A DNA stretch of 64,000 nt, taken from positions 1 to 64,000 of the forward strand of contig CANGYQ010000011.1 of NCBI GenBank assembly GCA_947458745.1. The letters run 5' to 3'. The notes beneath the pieces are model-generated. The model did no database searches. It saw only the letters and a list, made by a program, of their open reading frames with translations, and was not told where the DNA came from. Numbering within the stretch: the stretch's first letter is position 1; each line of letters begins with the position of its first letter. Source of the DNA: Bryobacteraceae bacterium. Its GTDB lineage: Bacteria > Acidobacteriota > Terriglobia > Bryobacterales > Bryobacteraceae. The position numbers were made by a program, and so were the translations under genes. Below, piece after piece: positions 50,129-59,040 of the stretch.

Positions 50129-51535
50129 ATGTCTGACATCGTCAATAAGCTCTGGGGCTTCTGCCACGTCCTCCGCCACGACGGCATCGACTATGGGGAC
50201 TACATTGAGCAGCTCACCTATCTGCTGTTCCTCAAGATGTCCGACGAACGCGGCGTCGACGTGCCCACCGATTGCGGCTGGCCCACGCTCACCGCTCGTT
50301 CCGGCGGCCAGTTGCTCGATCACTACACCGAGATCCTGCGCAAACTGCGCTCCGCCCCCGGGCTGCTGGGCGATATCTTTGCCCAGGCCATGCCGCGCTT
50401 CAACAACCCGGTGAACCTGCGCAAGCTGGTGGGCCTGATAGACGAAGTGGAATGGACCGCGCTCGATGTCGATGTGAAAGGCGCGGCCTTTGAAGGGTTG
50501 CTGGAACGCGCCGCGAGCGAAGGCAAGAAAGGCGCCGGGCAGTACTTTACGCCCCGGCCGTTGATCCAGTCCATCTGCCAGGTCATGCAGCCGGACCCGC
50601 GGGGCAAATCAGACTTCAAAATCGCGGACCCCGCCTGCGGCACCGGCGGCTTTCTGGTCTGCGCCTATGAATGGCTGGTGGCTGCATCCCAGGGCGGCGT
50701 CTTTGACCGCGCCGATGCCAAGCGCATCCGCCAGCGCACCTACTTTGGGCAGGATCTGGTCCCGCGCCCGCGCCGGTTGGCGCTGATGAACCTCTACCTG
50801 CACGGCGTGGAGCCGCAGATCTACCTGGGCGACACCGTCTATGAGCCGGACCGCGGGGAACGCTACGACGTCGTGCTCACCAATCCGCCCTTTGGCACCA
50901 AGGGCGCCAACCAGGCACCGGACCGGGACGACTTCACCATTGAGACCTCCAACAAGCAGCTCAACTTCGTGCAGCACGTCGTCAATGTGTTGAAGCCCGG
51001 CGGGCGGGCGGCCATTGTGTTGCCGGATAACTGCCTGTTTGAGGACAAGGCGGGCGAAGTGTTCCGCATCGTGATGGAAGATTGCGCGCTCCACACCGTG
51101 CTCCGCCTGCCGCGTGGCACCTTTACGCCCTACAGCCAGGGCGTGAAGGCCAACGTCATCTTTTTGGAGAAAGGCCGGCCAACGGAAGAGACCTGGATCT
51201 TTGACGCCCGCTCCAACGTGCCCGGCATCACCAAGAAGGAACGGCCCCTCACCGCCGCCCACTTTACGGACTTTGAAAAGGCCTACGGCGCGGACCCCAA
51301 TGGCCGGGCCAAGCGCAAAGAACTGGGCGAGGAAGGCCGCTTCCGCCAGTTCCCCCGCAAAGCCATCGAGCAGCGGGACTACAAGCTGGATGTGACATGG
51401 CTCAAGGATGATTCGCTGGAAGATGCCGACGACCTGCCGGAACCGCTCGACCTGGCGGCCGAGACCCTGGGGGAACTGGAAGCCGTCATGGCGGATTTGC
51501 GCGAGATGGTGGCGCTGCTGGAGCGGGAAGCGTGA
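50129..51535 (+). CDS. hsdM: Type I restriction-modification DNA methyltransferase (M subunit)
   Basis: 468 residues, adenine-N6 methyltransferase. N-terminal helical domain (NKLWGFCHVLRHDGIDYGDYIEQLTYLLFLKM) is the HsdM_N fold. SAM motif DPACGTGGFLVCAYEWL and catalytic LTNPPFGTKG are complete. A C-terminal coiled coil (ETLGELEAVMADLREMVALLEREA) probably contacts HsdS. Its stop overlaps the hsdS start (GTGA). Length is on the short side of the normal range, as in the EcoEI-type family. Confidence 0.96.
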   Translation: MSDIVNKLWGFCHVLRHDGIDYGDYIEQLTYLLFLKMSDERGVDVPTDCGWPTLTARSGGQLLDHYTEILRKLRSAPGLLGDIFAQAMPRFNNPVNLRKLVGLIDEVEWTALDVDVKGAAFEGLLERAASEGKKGAGQYFTPRPLIQSICQVMQPDPRGKSDFKIADPACGTGGFLVCAYEWLVAASQGGVFDRADAKRIRQRTYFGQDLVPRPRRLALMNLYLHGVEPQIYLGDTVYEPDRGERYDVVLTNPPFGTKGANQAPDRDDFTIETSNKQLNFVQHVVNVLKPGGRAAIVLPDNCLFEDKAGEVFRIVMEDCALHTVLRLPRGTFTPYSQGVKANVIFLEKGRPTEETWIFDARSNVPGITKKERPLTAAHFTDFEKAYGADPNGRAKRKELGEEGRFRQFPRKAIEQRDYKLDVTWLKDDSLEDADDLPEPLDLAAETLGELEAVMADLREMVALLEREA

Positions 51536-52854
51536 GCGAACTGCCGGAGGGGTGGGCGGAGGCACCGCTGGGTGACATCGGAAAGTGGGCAAGCGGTGGG
51601 ACCCCGTCCCGCCAGAAGCCAGAGTACTTTGGTGGGCCGATTCCGTGGGTTAAGAGCGGGGACCTACCTGATGGGCCAATCGTCCATGTCAGCGAAAGTT
51701 TAACCAGTGCCGGGGTGGCCAATTCAGCGGCCAAACTCTTGCCAGCCGGAACGATCGCCATCGCTCTTTACGGGGCGACAATCGGACGGCTGGGAATTTT
51801 GACGTTTCCCGCAGCAACCAATCAGGCATGCGCATGTCTTGACGTGAGCCATGGGTTGATTGATCGACGGTTCGCGTTCTACTTCCTGCTCTCCCAACGA
51901 AAAGCTCTCGTCGAAATGGGCCAGGGGGGAGCTCAGCCAAACATCAGCCAGGAGATCTTGCGGCAACACCCGATCTTGGTGCCCCCGCTGGCCGAGCAGC
52001 GGAGGATTGTGGAGAAGGTGGAGGCGCTGCTGGCCAAAGTGGAGGCGTGCCGCCAGCGCCTCCACCGCCTCCCCAAACTCCTCACCCGCTTCCGCCAATC
52101 CGTCCTCGCCGCCGCCTTTACGGGTGATTGGCCGTCAACCACACTGGACCAACTCTTTGACATTCGAACGGGCGGAACTCCGAGCAGAAAGGAATCCCGG
52201 TACTTCGCCAATGGGACGATCCCGTGGGTCAAGACCAGCGAGGTTCAGAACGGCGACATTACGGCCACGGAAGAACACATTACGGAAGAGGCTATTGCAT
52301 CGAGTAATGCGAAGCCATTTCCGCCAAATACACTCCTCGTTGCCATGTATGGCGAAGGTCGAACTCGCGGGCAAGTCGGCTGGCTTCGTATCCGCGCCGC
52401 GACCAACCAAGCCTGCGCGGCACTAATCAACGAGAAGATGGAGGACGGAACTCGGGAGTTCGTCTACTTGTTTCTGCTTGGTCAGTACCAGCGCCTTCGA
52501 GCCGAATCGTTCGGTGGGAATCAGCCCAACCTGAACCTTGGAATCATCAAGTCGTGGGAGATCCCCCTCCCGCCCCTCGCCGAGCAGCACGAGATCGTCC
52601 GCCGCGTCCGGGAGCTCTTCGCGTTGGCGGACCGTCTGGAAGCCCGCCTCACCCAGGCCCGGCGGCAAGTGGACTCACTCACGCAAGCCATCCTAGCCAA
52701 AGCCTTCCGCGGCGAACTGGTCCCCACCGAAGCCGCCCTCTCCCGCGAGTCCGGCCACCCCTACGAATCCGCCACGGACCTGCTGGCCCGCCTGCAATCC
52801 ACCGCACCTGCCCCCGCCAGCCCCAAGCCCCGCCGCACCCGCCCAGCGAAATAG
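51532..52854 (+). CDS. hsdS: Type I restriction-modification specificity subunit (S subunit)
   Basis: 440 residues from GTG. Two target-recognition domains, each opening with a recognisable GGTPSR motif: WASGGTPSRQKPEYF (~residues 19-33) and FDIRTGGTPSRKESRYF (~206-222). Two conserved helical spacers (LAEQRRIVEKVEALLAKVEA at ~153-172 and LAEQHEIVRRVRELFALADR at ~348-367) set the spacing between TRDs. The two TRDs differ, so the site is bipartite. The target sequence cannot be predicted by eye. The C-terminal tail is Pro/Ala rich. Confidence 0.95.
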   Translation: MSELPEGWAEAPLGDIGKWASGGTPSRQKPEYFGGPIPWVKSGDLPDGPIVHVSESLTSAGVANSAAKLLPAGTIAIALYGATIGRLGILTFPAATNQACACLDVSHGLIDRRFAFYFLLSQRKALVEMGQGGAQPNISQEILRQHPILVPPLAEQRRIVEKVEALLAKVEACRQRLHRLPKLLTRFRQSVLAAAFTGDWPSTTLDQLFDIRTGGTPSRKESRYFANGTIPWVKTSEVQNGDITATEEHITEEAIASSNAKPFPPNTLLVAMYGEGRTRGQVGWLRIRAATNQACAALINEKMEDGTREFVYLFLLGQYQRLRAESFGGNQPNLNLGIIKSWEIPLPPLAEQHEIVRRVRELFALADRLEARLTQARRQVDSLTQAILAKAFRGELVPTEAALSRESGHPYESATDLLARLQSTAPAPASPKPRRTRPAK

Positions 52855-53018
52855 GCCCCACAGGCCCGCCGGGGCGAACAAAACCAGAAACTCGTTTTTT
52901 CGAGTGCTACCCCCCAACGCGGGGATCCCGCCGCCGCTAAGTACTACGCCAAGCGCCAGCAACCATCCCCATGGGACGGCGAAGGGAACAAGGACGAATC
53001 GGAGAATTGACGTTTGAA
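52855..53018. other. Non-coding gap after the restriction operon
   Basis: About 160 bases of hairpin-poor DNA between hsdS and the tRNA remnant. No gene, RBS or strong repeat is seen. Confidence 0.5.
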
Positions 53019-53063
53019 TGGTGGGCGCGCAGGGACTCGAACCCCGGACCTCCTGCGTGTGAA
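53019..53063 (-). pseudogene. 3' half of tRNA-Val (CAC), attachment-site-like remnant
   Basis: The minus strand reads TTCACAC (anticodon loop, anticodon CAC), GCAGG, variable loop, a complete T arm CGGGG-TTCGAGT-CCCTG, acceptor strand CGCGCCC, discriminator A and CCA. The anticodon 5' stem, D arm and acceptor 5' strand are absent: the bases upstream of TTCACAC do not pair with GCAGG. Such 3' tRNA fragments are typical attR scars left by integrative elements. Amino-acid-like readings across this stretch (RDSNPGPP) are the usual artefact of translated tRNA. Confidence 0.75.
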
Positions 53064-53224
53064 TTGCATCCTGGGTCATCGCAGCCAAGCTCACCGACCG
53101 CTATTGCGGTCGGGATTTTGGGCTGGCTAACGTCGACGAACACGTCTTCCACGTCATCGTCGCTTAAGGCATACGCCACGCCAGCATTGAGCCCACCCTG
53201 GGGCGGCAAAGCTGGTACGACTTA
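53064..53224. other. Gap between tRNA remnant and radical SAM gene
   Basis: A TTG-initiated frame on the minus strand crosses into the tRNA remnant and has no domain content or RBS. No integrase or other gene is apparent. Confidence 0.4.
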
Positions 53225-55321
53225 CTAGTTCGCCTGAATCGACGTAAACGTCGTGAGCGGGGTCACGGGCGAATCGGCTTGCTCGCGATGGCTCTCCCGA
53301 ATCTGCCACGCAATATTGATGCGCGTCACCAACTTTGAAAGGCCCTTGACGTGCGTTGACCACACACTGAAAGCACTCTCCAACTCGTGCCGGCCTTCTT
53401 CAGACAAACGGTAATCGAAAGCGGTGGGCTTCGCCAGGCGGTAATCGTTCGGATCGCGCAATTCGTGATCATTGAGCCAAGCGCCAATGTCGTACCGCAA
53501 TACTGCCTTGCGAGGAGCAATGACGCTTGCCACGTCCCTACCGGAGGCGTGCAACAGCCGGATGTGGGTATGGAAATCAGACCAGAACTGATCAAAGTTC
53601 GCGATCTGACTGGTCAGGCCTCGCTCTTCCAGCAGGCGCCGGGTGGCGTTCATCGCCGCGTCACATACAGCATCCCAGATGTGGAAGGAGGCAATCGCAC
53701 GATAGCGATACATCAGGTTGTCGCCGATCTCGCCATTCTGAAGCTTTTGGAAGTTCTCGTCCCGTGAGTAGAACTCGACGCAGCTCTCGCGGGTCGGGAA
53801 TAGTTCGCCAACAGTCTCACCAATAAACCCGTCGAGAAACTCCTTAATCTCGGGCCCGCCCTGCTCCATGGCGGGCAACATGGCCGACCACCACTCTGAG
53901 TTCTTGATACCCAGGTGACGGACATATCGCGCAACGGACTCAAACCAGCCGTCATTCCAGAAGACGCTGCTTACTAAATGCCACTTGCGGGCCGTAAGGT
54001 AATCGTCAAAAGGCAGCGTGTCGGTGGCAACAATGATCTCTTCCACATCGAATACCTTTTGGGCATCGTAGACGCCGAAGTTCTTCGGCAGCACTCGGAA
54101 GCGAGTATCAAACTTGAACAATTCCCGTGATTCAAGTGTCTCTAGTTCCGCGCCCTTCAGCATCATGGCCTGGAAGTTATGCATCTGGTGGATGTTGGTA
54201 TCAAGCAGGTGATGCAGGCCACGCAAATGGGTGGTCAAGGACTCACCCGGAAGGCCGAGAATCAAGTCAGAGACGGAACGGAGGCCACGCCCCCGCATGT
54301 GAACTTCAAGGGCCTTGTAGGCTTCGAGCTTGATGGTCTGTCGTTTGACATTGCGCAGAACATCTTCATCCAGCGATTGCACGGCCTGGTACAGCACCAG
54401 AGCTCCGCCAACCTGCTCCACGCTCTTGATAATGCGGTCCGGCCGGTTCTTTCCGGTGGTGGCATCGATAAACGTGGGCCAAGCGTAGTCTCGCTGCATC
54501 TGGCCGATGTAGCCCGAGATCTCAATATCGCGCTCGAACATGCCGTAGTTGGAGTCAGCGATGCGCAAAGTGCCCATATTGGGGCTGAACTGTCTGATCC
54601 GCTTGGCGATGTAGTGAATCTCTTCCTTCATTCGCTCCACGGTGAAATTGTGGACCTTGGTATAGAAGCCGGTGCCCTGCACGCAAAACGTACACGTGAA
54701 CGGACAGCCGCGGTTGGTCTCGATCATCGGGGCCAACTTGCCATCAAAGAACTCATCCTGGATTCCGGTGAGCCACGGAGACGGAATCTCTTCCACGTCC
54801 TTGAGGCGAGGCTTGGTGCGGTCCACCACGGCTTGGCCCTCCGGATTGCGGAAGGCGGATGAGGGCAGCCCGGCCGCGCCCAGTCGCGTGATATCGCAAC
54901 CTGCGTCCAGATACCGCTGGAGAATATGGTGGGCCAGAAAATCGCCCTCACCCAATGCGTAGATGTCCAAATACGGGTGCCGCTCGAGATATTTGGCCTG
55001 ACGTTCTTCTTCAAGCGAAATATTCGGCCCACCCATAATGGTGAGAACTTTGGGATTGAGCTGCTTGGCAATCTGGAAAAACTGATGGCTCAAAGCTTCG
55101 TTCCAGACATAGTTGCTCAGCATCAGCACATCCGGCGGGTTGGCCTTCATCTCCTCCAGCAATTTCCCGGGATACACAAACAGACGCGAATCAATCTGAC
55201 GGTCTATGTCATCGCGATCCATGACGGCCTTCATGTACGCGACACCAAGTGGCATGCAGTCGTTGGCCAGCACGCCAGAGTAGTTGTAGCGAAGATCTCC
55301 GAGAAATACCTTGATAGCCAT
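53225..55321 (-). CDS. Cobalamin-binding-type radical SAM enzyme
   Basis: 698 residues. An N-terminal Rossmann-like B12-binding-type domain (~1-145; PPDVLMLSNYVWNEALSHQF, LTIMGGPNIS) lacks the classic DxHxxG motif. The radical SAM core has the cluster cysteines C206-x3-C210-x2-C213 in NRGCPFTCTFC and the downstream FIDATTGKNRPDRI and GGALVLYQAVQSLDEDVL strands. Residues ~400-698 form an extra helical domain not recognised. Such enzymes methylate or rearrange unactivated carbons. Immediate neighbours (21 bases upstream) are sugar-nucleotide genes, so a sugar or polysaccharide precursor is a plausible substrate. Not proven. Confidence 0.85.
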   Translation of the reverse strand: MAIKVFLGDLRYNYSGVLANDCMPLGVAYMKAVMDRDDIDRQIDSRLFVYPGKLLEEMKANPPDVLMLSNYVWNEALSHQFFQIAKQLNPKVLTIMGGPNISLEEERQAKYLERHPYLDIYALGEGDFLAHHILQRYLDAGCDITRLGAAGLPSSAFRNPEGQAVVDRTKPRLKDVEEIPSPWLTGIQDEFFDGKLAPMIETNRGCPFTCTFCVQGTGFYTKVHNFTVERMKEEIHYIAKRIRQFSPNMGTLRIADSNYGMFERDIEISGYIGQMQRDYAWPTFIDATTGKNRPDRIIKSVEQVGGALVLYQAVQSLDEDVLRNVKRQTIKLEAYKALEVHMRGRGLRSVSDLILGLPGESLTTHLRGLHHLLDTNIHQMHNFQAMMLKGAELETLESRELFKFDTRFRVLPKNFGVYDAQKVFDVEEIIVATDTLPFDDYLTARKWHLVSSVFWNDGWFESVARYVRHLGIKNSEWWSAMLPAMEQGGPEIKEFLDGFIGETVGELFPTRESCVEFYSRDENFQKLQNGEIGDNLMYRYRAIASFHIWDAVCDAAMNATRRLLEERGLTSQIANFDQFWSDFHTHIRLLHASGRDVASVIAPRKAVLRYDIGAWLNDHELRDPNDYRLAKPTAFDYRLSEEGRHELESAFSVWSTHVKGLSKLVTRINIAWQIRESHREQADSPVTPLTTFTSIQAN

Positions 55322-55341
55322 AATTTATGTCGTCTTTCTGA

Positions 55342-56373
55342 TCAGGACTTAGCTACACTCTTGCTTGCAGCGGCGGCCGCTTCCCGCGCCAACTGCTCAA
55401 AAGCCCGCGTATACCATTCAATCGTACGCCGCAGCCCACCCTCCATGCCGTACCGTGGCGCCCAATTCAGCAACTTGGCCGCCTTGCCGGCATCCAGATA
55501 TTGTTCGCGAATTTCCGCGCTAGCGATGTTTTGAACGATCGGTCGCAGGTCTGAACGGTTCATCATCGCCAAAATGGACTCAACCAACTCGATCATGGTG
55601 ATCTTCAGCCCGAGACCGAAGTTAAACGCCTCGCCCAGTAGCGCCGGGTTGGCTGCCATCTGCTCAGCCAGCAGCATATAAGCCTCCGCCGCATCCTCAA
55701 CATAGAGGAAGTCACGAACAAATTTGCCATCGCTCCGGATGAGAAACGGTTCATTGCGGAGCGTGGCCGCAATTACGCCAGGGACCAATCGGCTGTAGTT
55801 CAGATCTCCACCGCCAAAAAGGTTTCCGCAGCGCACGATTGCTGCTGGAAGACCATAGGTACGGTGATACATCGTGGTGATCAGGTCAGTGCAACTCTTC
55901 GAGACGTCGTAAGGGTAGATGCCCTGCAGCGGGTAGTCTTCGTGATAGGGCAACGCAGCCGACGGCCCGTAGGCTTTGTCTGATGAGGCAACAACAACCT
56001 GCTTCACACCGGACAGCCGGGCACCCTCCAGTAGTAGCCAAGTGCCTCGGATATTGGCTTCAAGCGTACTGACGGGATCAACTTTGGCCACGCCGACCAG
56101 GGTTTGCGCGCCGAGGTGAAACACAGTTTCCACTTCGTACTCAGCCAGAACCCGGCGCATCAGGCGCTCATCGGTTAGGGACCCATGAACGGAGGCGATG
56201 CGGCTCAGCCATCCCTCGCTAACCAAAAGACTGCGGGGTGCCGAATCGCGAACCAGTGCTACAACGTTGGCTCCCTGCCGCACTAGCATGGGAACTAGTG
56301 CGCTACCCAGAAGCCCTGTCGCGCCCGTAACAAATACTGACCGGCCAGTCCAGAACGATTTCTGCTCACTCAT
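55342..56373 (-). CDS. NAD-dependent nucleotide-sugar 4,6-dehydratase/epimerase
   Basis: 343 residues. Extended SDR: SVFVTGATGLLGSALVPMLV (NAD site), VFHLGAQTLVGVAKVDPVSTLEANIRGTWLLLEG, catalytic VVASSDKAYG with YPYDVSKSCTD (Y-x3-K), and FLYVEDAAEAYMLL. The AQT.VGVA.VDPVST segment is characteristic of CDP-glucose 4,6-dehydratases (RfbG-like). The nucleotidyltransferase 8 bases upstream would supply the CDP- or dTDP-sugar. C-terminal Ala/Lys tail. Operon-like with the radical SAM gene. Confidence 0.85.
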   Translation of the reverse strand: MSEQKSFWTGRSVFVTGATGLLGSALVPMLVRQGANVVALVRDSAPRSLLVSEGWLSRIASVHGSLTDERLMRRVLAEYEVETVFHLGAQTLVGVAKVDPVSTLEANIRGTWLLLEGARLSGVKQVVVASSDKAYGPSAALPYHEDYPLQGIYPYDVSKSCTDLITTMYHRTYGLPAAIVRCGNLFGGGDLNYSRLVPGVIAATLRNEPFLIRSDGKFVRDFLYVEDAAEAYMLLAEQMAANPALLGEAFNFGLGLKITMIELVESILAMMNRSDLRPIVQNIASAEIREQYLDAGKAAKLLNWAPRYGMEGGLRRTIEWYTRAFEQLAREAAAAASKSVAKS

Positions 56374-56381
56374 CTAGTTTC

Positions 56382-57101
56382 TCAGCGACTCTCAACTGGC
56401 GCGCTGGCAATGGTCCATGGGCCCACGCCCCCCGTGCAAAGAGCCTCCAGCTCTTGCTGGTCTTTGCTTGTATCCATCGACTTCCAAAAGCCCGTGTGCT
56501 GGTAAGCATAAAGCTCGCCCTTGGCCGCCAAGGCTGGAAGCAGGTCACGCTCCAGGTTGTGCCCCTGCCAGTCTTGAAACGCCGATTTCTCGAAGACGAA
56601 GAAGCCCGCGTTGATCCATGAATCCCGGATCATCGGCTTTTCTTCGAAGCGCTGGACCTGGGAGGCAGAATCAAACACTACCAACCCATACTGAGACCGT
56701 AGCGGAACGCTGGTCAGCGTCGCAGCGCCACCCGAAGCCTGATGAAACCGCGCCAAGCCATGGAGGTCGATATCACCGAGGCCGTCACCGTACGTGGCAA
56801 AAAACGTGCTGCCGACGTAGCGGGTGCACCGCTGGACCCGGTCCGCCGTATCTGCGTCTTCGCCGGTGTCAACGATCTGGATGTCCCATTCAGAGAAGCG
56901 CCCGGAAAAATAGTCGAACAGCATTTCCTTGCGATGCCCGGCAGCCAGCACAAACCGGCGAAATCCCTGTTCGGCATATATGCGCATCAGGTGCACAAGG
57001 ATCGGTGTGCCGTTCACCGGCATCATCACTTTCGGGAAGTACTCGGTAAACGGATAGGACCTGGTGCCCTTTCCACCACACAAAATAACGACGTCCACCA
57101 T
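56382..57101 (-). CDS. Sugar-1-phosphate nucleotidyltransferase (RfbF-like)
   Basis: 239 residues. Start decided by GGAGG just before the ATG. N-terminal nucleotide site VVILCGGKGTRSYPFTEYFPKVMMPVNGTPIL, the metal-binding YGDGLGDID, and VFDSASQVQRFEEKP, and the sugar-side INAGFFVFEKSAFQD followed by the GFWKSMDTSKDQQELEAL tail that is typical of glucose-1-phosphate cytidylyltransferase. Makes an NDP-sugar for the downstream dehydratase. Whether CTP or UTP/dTTP is used cannot be settled by eye. Confidence 0.87.
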   Translation of the reverse strand: MVDVVILCGGKGTRSYPFTEYFPKVMMPVNGTPILVHLMRIYAEQGFRRFVLAAGHRKEMLFDYFSGRFSEWDIQIVDTGEDADTADRVQRCTRYVGSTFFATYGDGLGDIDLHGLARFHQASGGAATLTSVPLRSQYGLVVFDSASQVQRFEEKPMIRDSWINAGFFVFEKSAFQDWQGHNLERDLLPALAAKGELYAYQHTGFWKSMDTSKDQQELEALCTGGVGPWTIASAPVESR

Positions 57102-57200
57102 CTCCTCCAAAAAGGTAACGCCCCGAACCAAAGCATCAGAAGTGCAGTAAAGTCGGGGGGGGCACAAAACAACTCAGCGCGAGACCAGAAACGTACGTTC

Positions 57201-57821
57201 CTAAATCACGTTGGTGCGCTTAGCTAACCCAATTCCCGTCGCGATCAACACCAAACACAGGCCTGCAAATGAAGGCTCAGGAACGGCAGTGGACTGATAA
57301 CTCCACTGCGCCACGCTCCCCTGTCCAAAGTTGACCACTTGCTTGAGCTTGAAGGAGAAGGGTATGGGCGAAGCGCCCACGAGCGCGGAAAGAGTCGAAC
57401 CAGACGGCACAACACCCGCCAAGGGGCCAAAATACATCGGAACATTCAGAACAGGCCCCGCGAAGCTGAGGTTGGCAAAATCCGCAAACCCGATGATTGC
57501 CACACCTGGCGTGCCATTGCTCCCGACGAGGTACTGGTTCCCGAATGGGATCGTTGAGGCCGCCGCGTCCGTTCCGCCCGTGTAGTCACCCAACAAGACC
57601 CCACCCAGCGGGATGGAGTTGACCACGTCTGACACGCCGAGCAGTGCCAGACCTCGAATGTCAAATCCAATAAACGAAGTGCCGTTAGTTATGCCGGTAA
57701 CGACAAGCTCGCCCGCCGCCGGCGTCACCAAAACGGCAGCCGTAGACGGATTGGCAATGGAAAGCATAGCCAGCAGGAAGGCAGTGCCGGACCAGCGGCA
57801 AATCAGCCTGAAAACGCCCAT
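57201..57821 (-). CDS. PEP-CTERM sorting domain protein
   Basis: 206 residues. Signal peptide at about 1-29 (ending ANPSTAAVL), Gly/Ala/Val-rich beta passenger, C-terminal VPEPSFAGLCLVLIATGIGLAKR. AGGGGGAG lies about 9 bases before the ATG. The gene sits inside the polysaccharide cluster, which fits the usual link between PEP-CTERM proteins and exopolysaccharide. A Gly/Asp-rich calcium-type passenger is not evident. The exosortase may lie to the right of the window. Confidence 0.87.
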   Translation of the reverse strand: MGVFRLICRWSGTAFLLAMLSIANPSTAAVLVTPAAGELVVTGITNGTSFIGFDIRGLALLGVSDVVNSIPLGGVLLGDYTGGTDAAASTIPFGNQYLVGSNGTPGVAIIGFADFANLSFAGPVLNVPMYFGPLAGVVPSGSTLSALVGASPIPFSFKLKQVVNFGQGSVAQWSYQSTAVPEPSFAGLCLVLIATGIGLAKRTNVI

Positions 57822-58089
57822 AAATCTTGCTCCCCCTTCGGAACTTATTCTCTTTCACTCTAATCGAACGGACGACCCTAAGACCGTTGACCGCGGCCCA
57901 AAATCAAAGATCACCCGCTTAGCAAACTATACCACACGAGTTCGCCACCTTATCGCCACTGATCAGCCCCACCGACACCGTCCGGCAATGCTAGCCTTTC
58001 GCGCACGGCCAAACATCTGAAGGGACCCTATGCCCCGGGAAACCGACTGCGCCCAGAGTCTAACACAAGCCCATACAATCTGTACCTAC
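57822..58089. other. Gap between PEP-CTERM and methyltransferase genes
   Basis: A 268-base, AT-richer stretch upstream of the PEP-CTERM gene and downstream of the methyltransferase. It should hold the PEP-CTERM promoter. No gene seen. Confidence 0.4.
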
Positions 58090-58881
58090 CTAAATCTTAC
58101 GGCAAATCCAGAACGCTCCGGCACAAATATTCCACGGAGAAATGTTGCGCAAACAGTTTGCAATACAATTGCCAATGGGAGTAAGCTCCCACTTTGCTTT
58201 CGGGCTTCGAAGCCAGCGCCAATCCGCGTACAAGCCGAGGTTTTTCGGCGGAAGAAAGTCATCGGCCGCGCAATCAATCACTTCAAAGCCAGACTCCCTC
58301 AGGAGCCTCTCAAAATGCCGTCGATCATACCGATATTCTTCGAATTCAAATCGAACACCCCTCAATTGGCGAACCATGCGGCTGAGCGCGTTCAAAGGAT
58401 GGTACAGCAAGCGCCTGACTGGATTGATCACGGGTACTGAAATGCAAAGAATCCCGCCCGGCCGCAGTACCCGCCGCAACTCGCGTAGCGCCTCCTGGGG
58501 GCCGTCTTCAAAATGCTCGACAACCCCAAGAGAGATGACACCGGCGAAGCTCTCGTCCGCGAGGCCGGTTTTCAGGACATCGCGAGCCTCGATGGGGATG
58601 GTCGGATCGTATTGTTTCGCCGCCTGCAGCGCTTCCGTGGCCAGGTCGATACCTAATACGTCGTACCCCTGCTCACGCAGATGAAACACCCATCTGCCCA
58701 GCCCGCATCCGGATTCCAGAATCGGGCCATCTTTTGGCAAATGTTGGACTAAAAGCGGCTGGATGCTCTGCACTTTACAAAGCCGCAAATTGTCGGCAAT
58801 TGACTCGCCGGCCCAGCATTGCCCATAAGTTTCAGCAGAGGAGTTGGAGGAAACCGCCCGGTAGATCTTGTGTTGAGCCAT
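58090..58881 (-). CDS. Class I SAM-dependent methyltransferase of the polysaccharide cluster
   Basis: 263 residues. Motif I ILESGCGLGRWVFHLREQG, VLGIDLATEALQAAKQ, FAGVISLGVVEHFEDGPQEALRELRRVLRPGGILCISV, and FERLLRESGFEVIDCAADDF. Fits methyltransferases that modify sugars or glycan ends. The first ~60 residues (QHKIYRAVSSNSSAETYGQCW) precede the fold. ATG at 58881 was preferred over an ATG at 58935; both lack a good RBS. The C-terminal NCLRNISPWNICAGAFWICRK holds four Cys. Divergent from the CpsD-like gene. Confidence 0.83.
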   Translation of the reverse strand: MAQHKIYRAVSSNSSAETYGQCWAGESIADNLRLCKVQSIQPLLVQHLPKDGPILESGCGLGRWVFHLREQGYDVLGIDLATEALQAAKQYDPTIPIEARDVLKTGLADESFAGVISLGVVEHFEDGPQEALRELRRVLRPGGILCISVPVINPVRRLLYHPLNALSRMVRQLRGVRFEFEEYRYDRRHFERLLRESGFEVIDCAADDFLPPKNLGLYADWRWLRSPKAKWELTPIGNCIANCLRNISPWNICAGAFWICRKI

Positions 58882-59040
58882 CAGCTTCGGTCCGCTCGTC
58901 GGCAGCCAGACCTTCCCGAATCCGTATGGTACCATCAAAGCACCGAGAAAGTCGGTTCAATCTAGGCTTCAGTTGGGTCTTCAGCAGCACACTGCACCCG
59001 AGGGGCTCGCGCCCTTTCCGATAGCGTAAAAGAAACCAAA

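Noticed and set aside
47414-52854. Treating the restriction operon as the tRNA-inserted island
   Set aside because: The tRNA fragment's orientation places the inserted element on the other side, towards higher coordinates.
52937-53209. Minus-strand frame starting at TTG before the tRNA remnant
   Set aside because: No RBS, no domain, and it runs through the tRNA fragment.
52971-53228. Small frame reading RDSNPGPPACE
   Set aside because: This peptide is the known translation artefact of a tRNA 3' end; it overlaps the tRNA-Val remnant.
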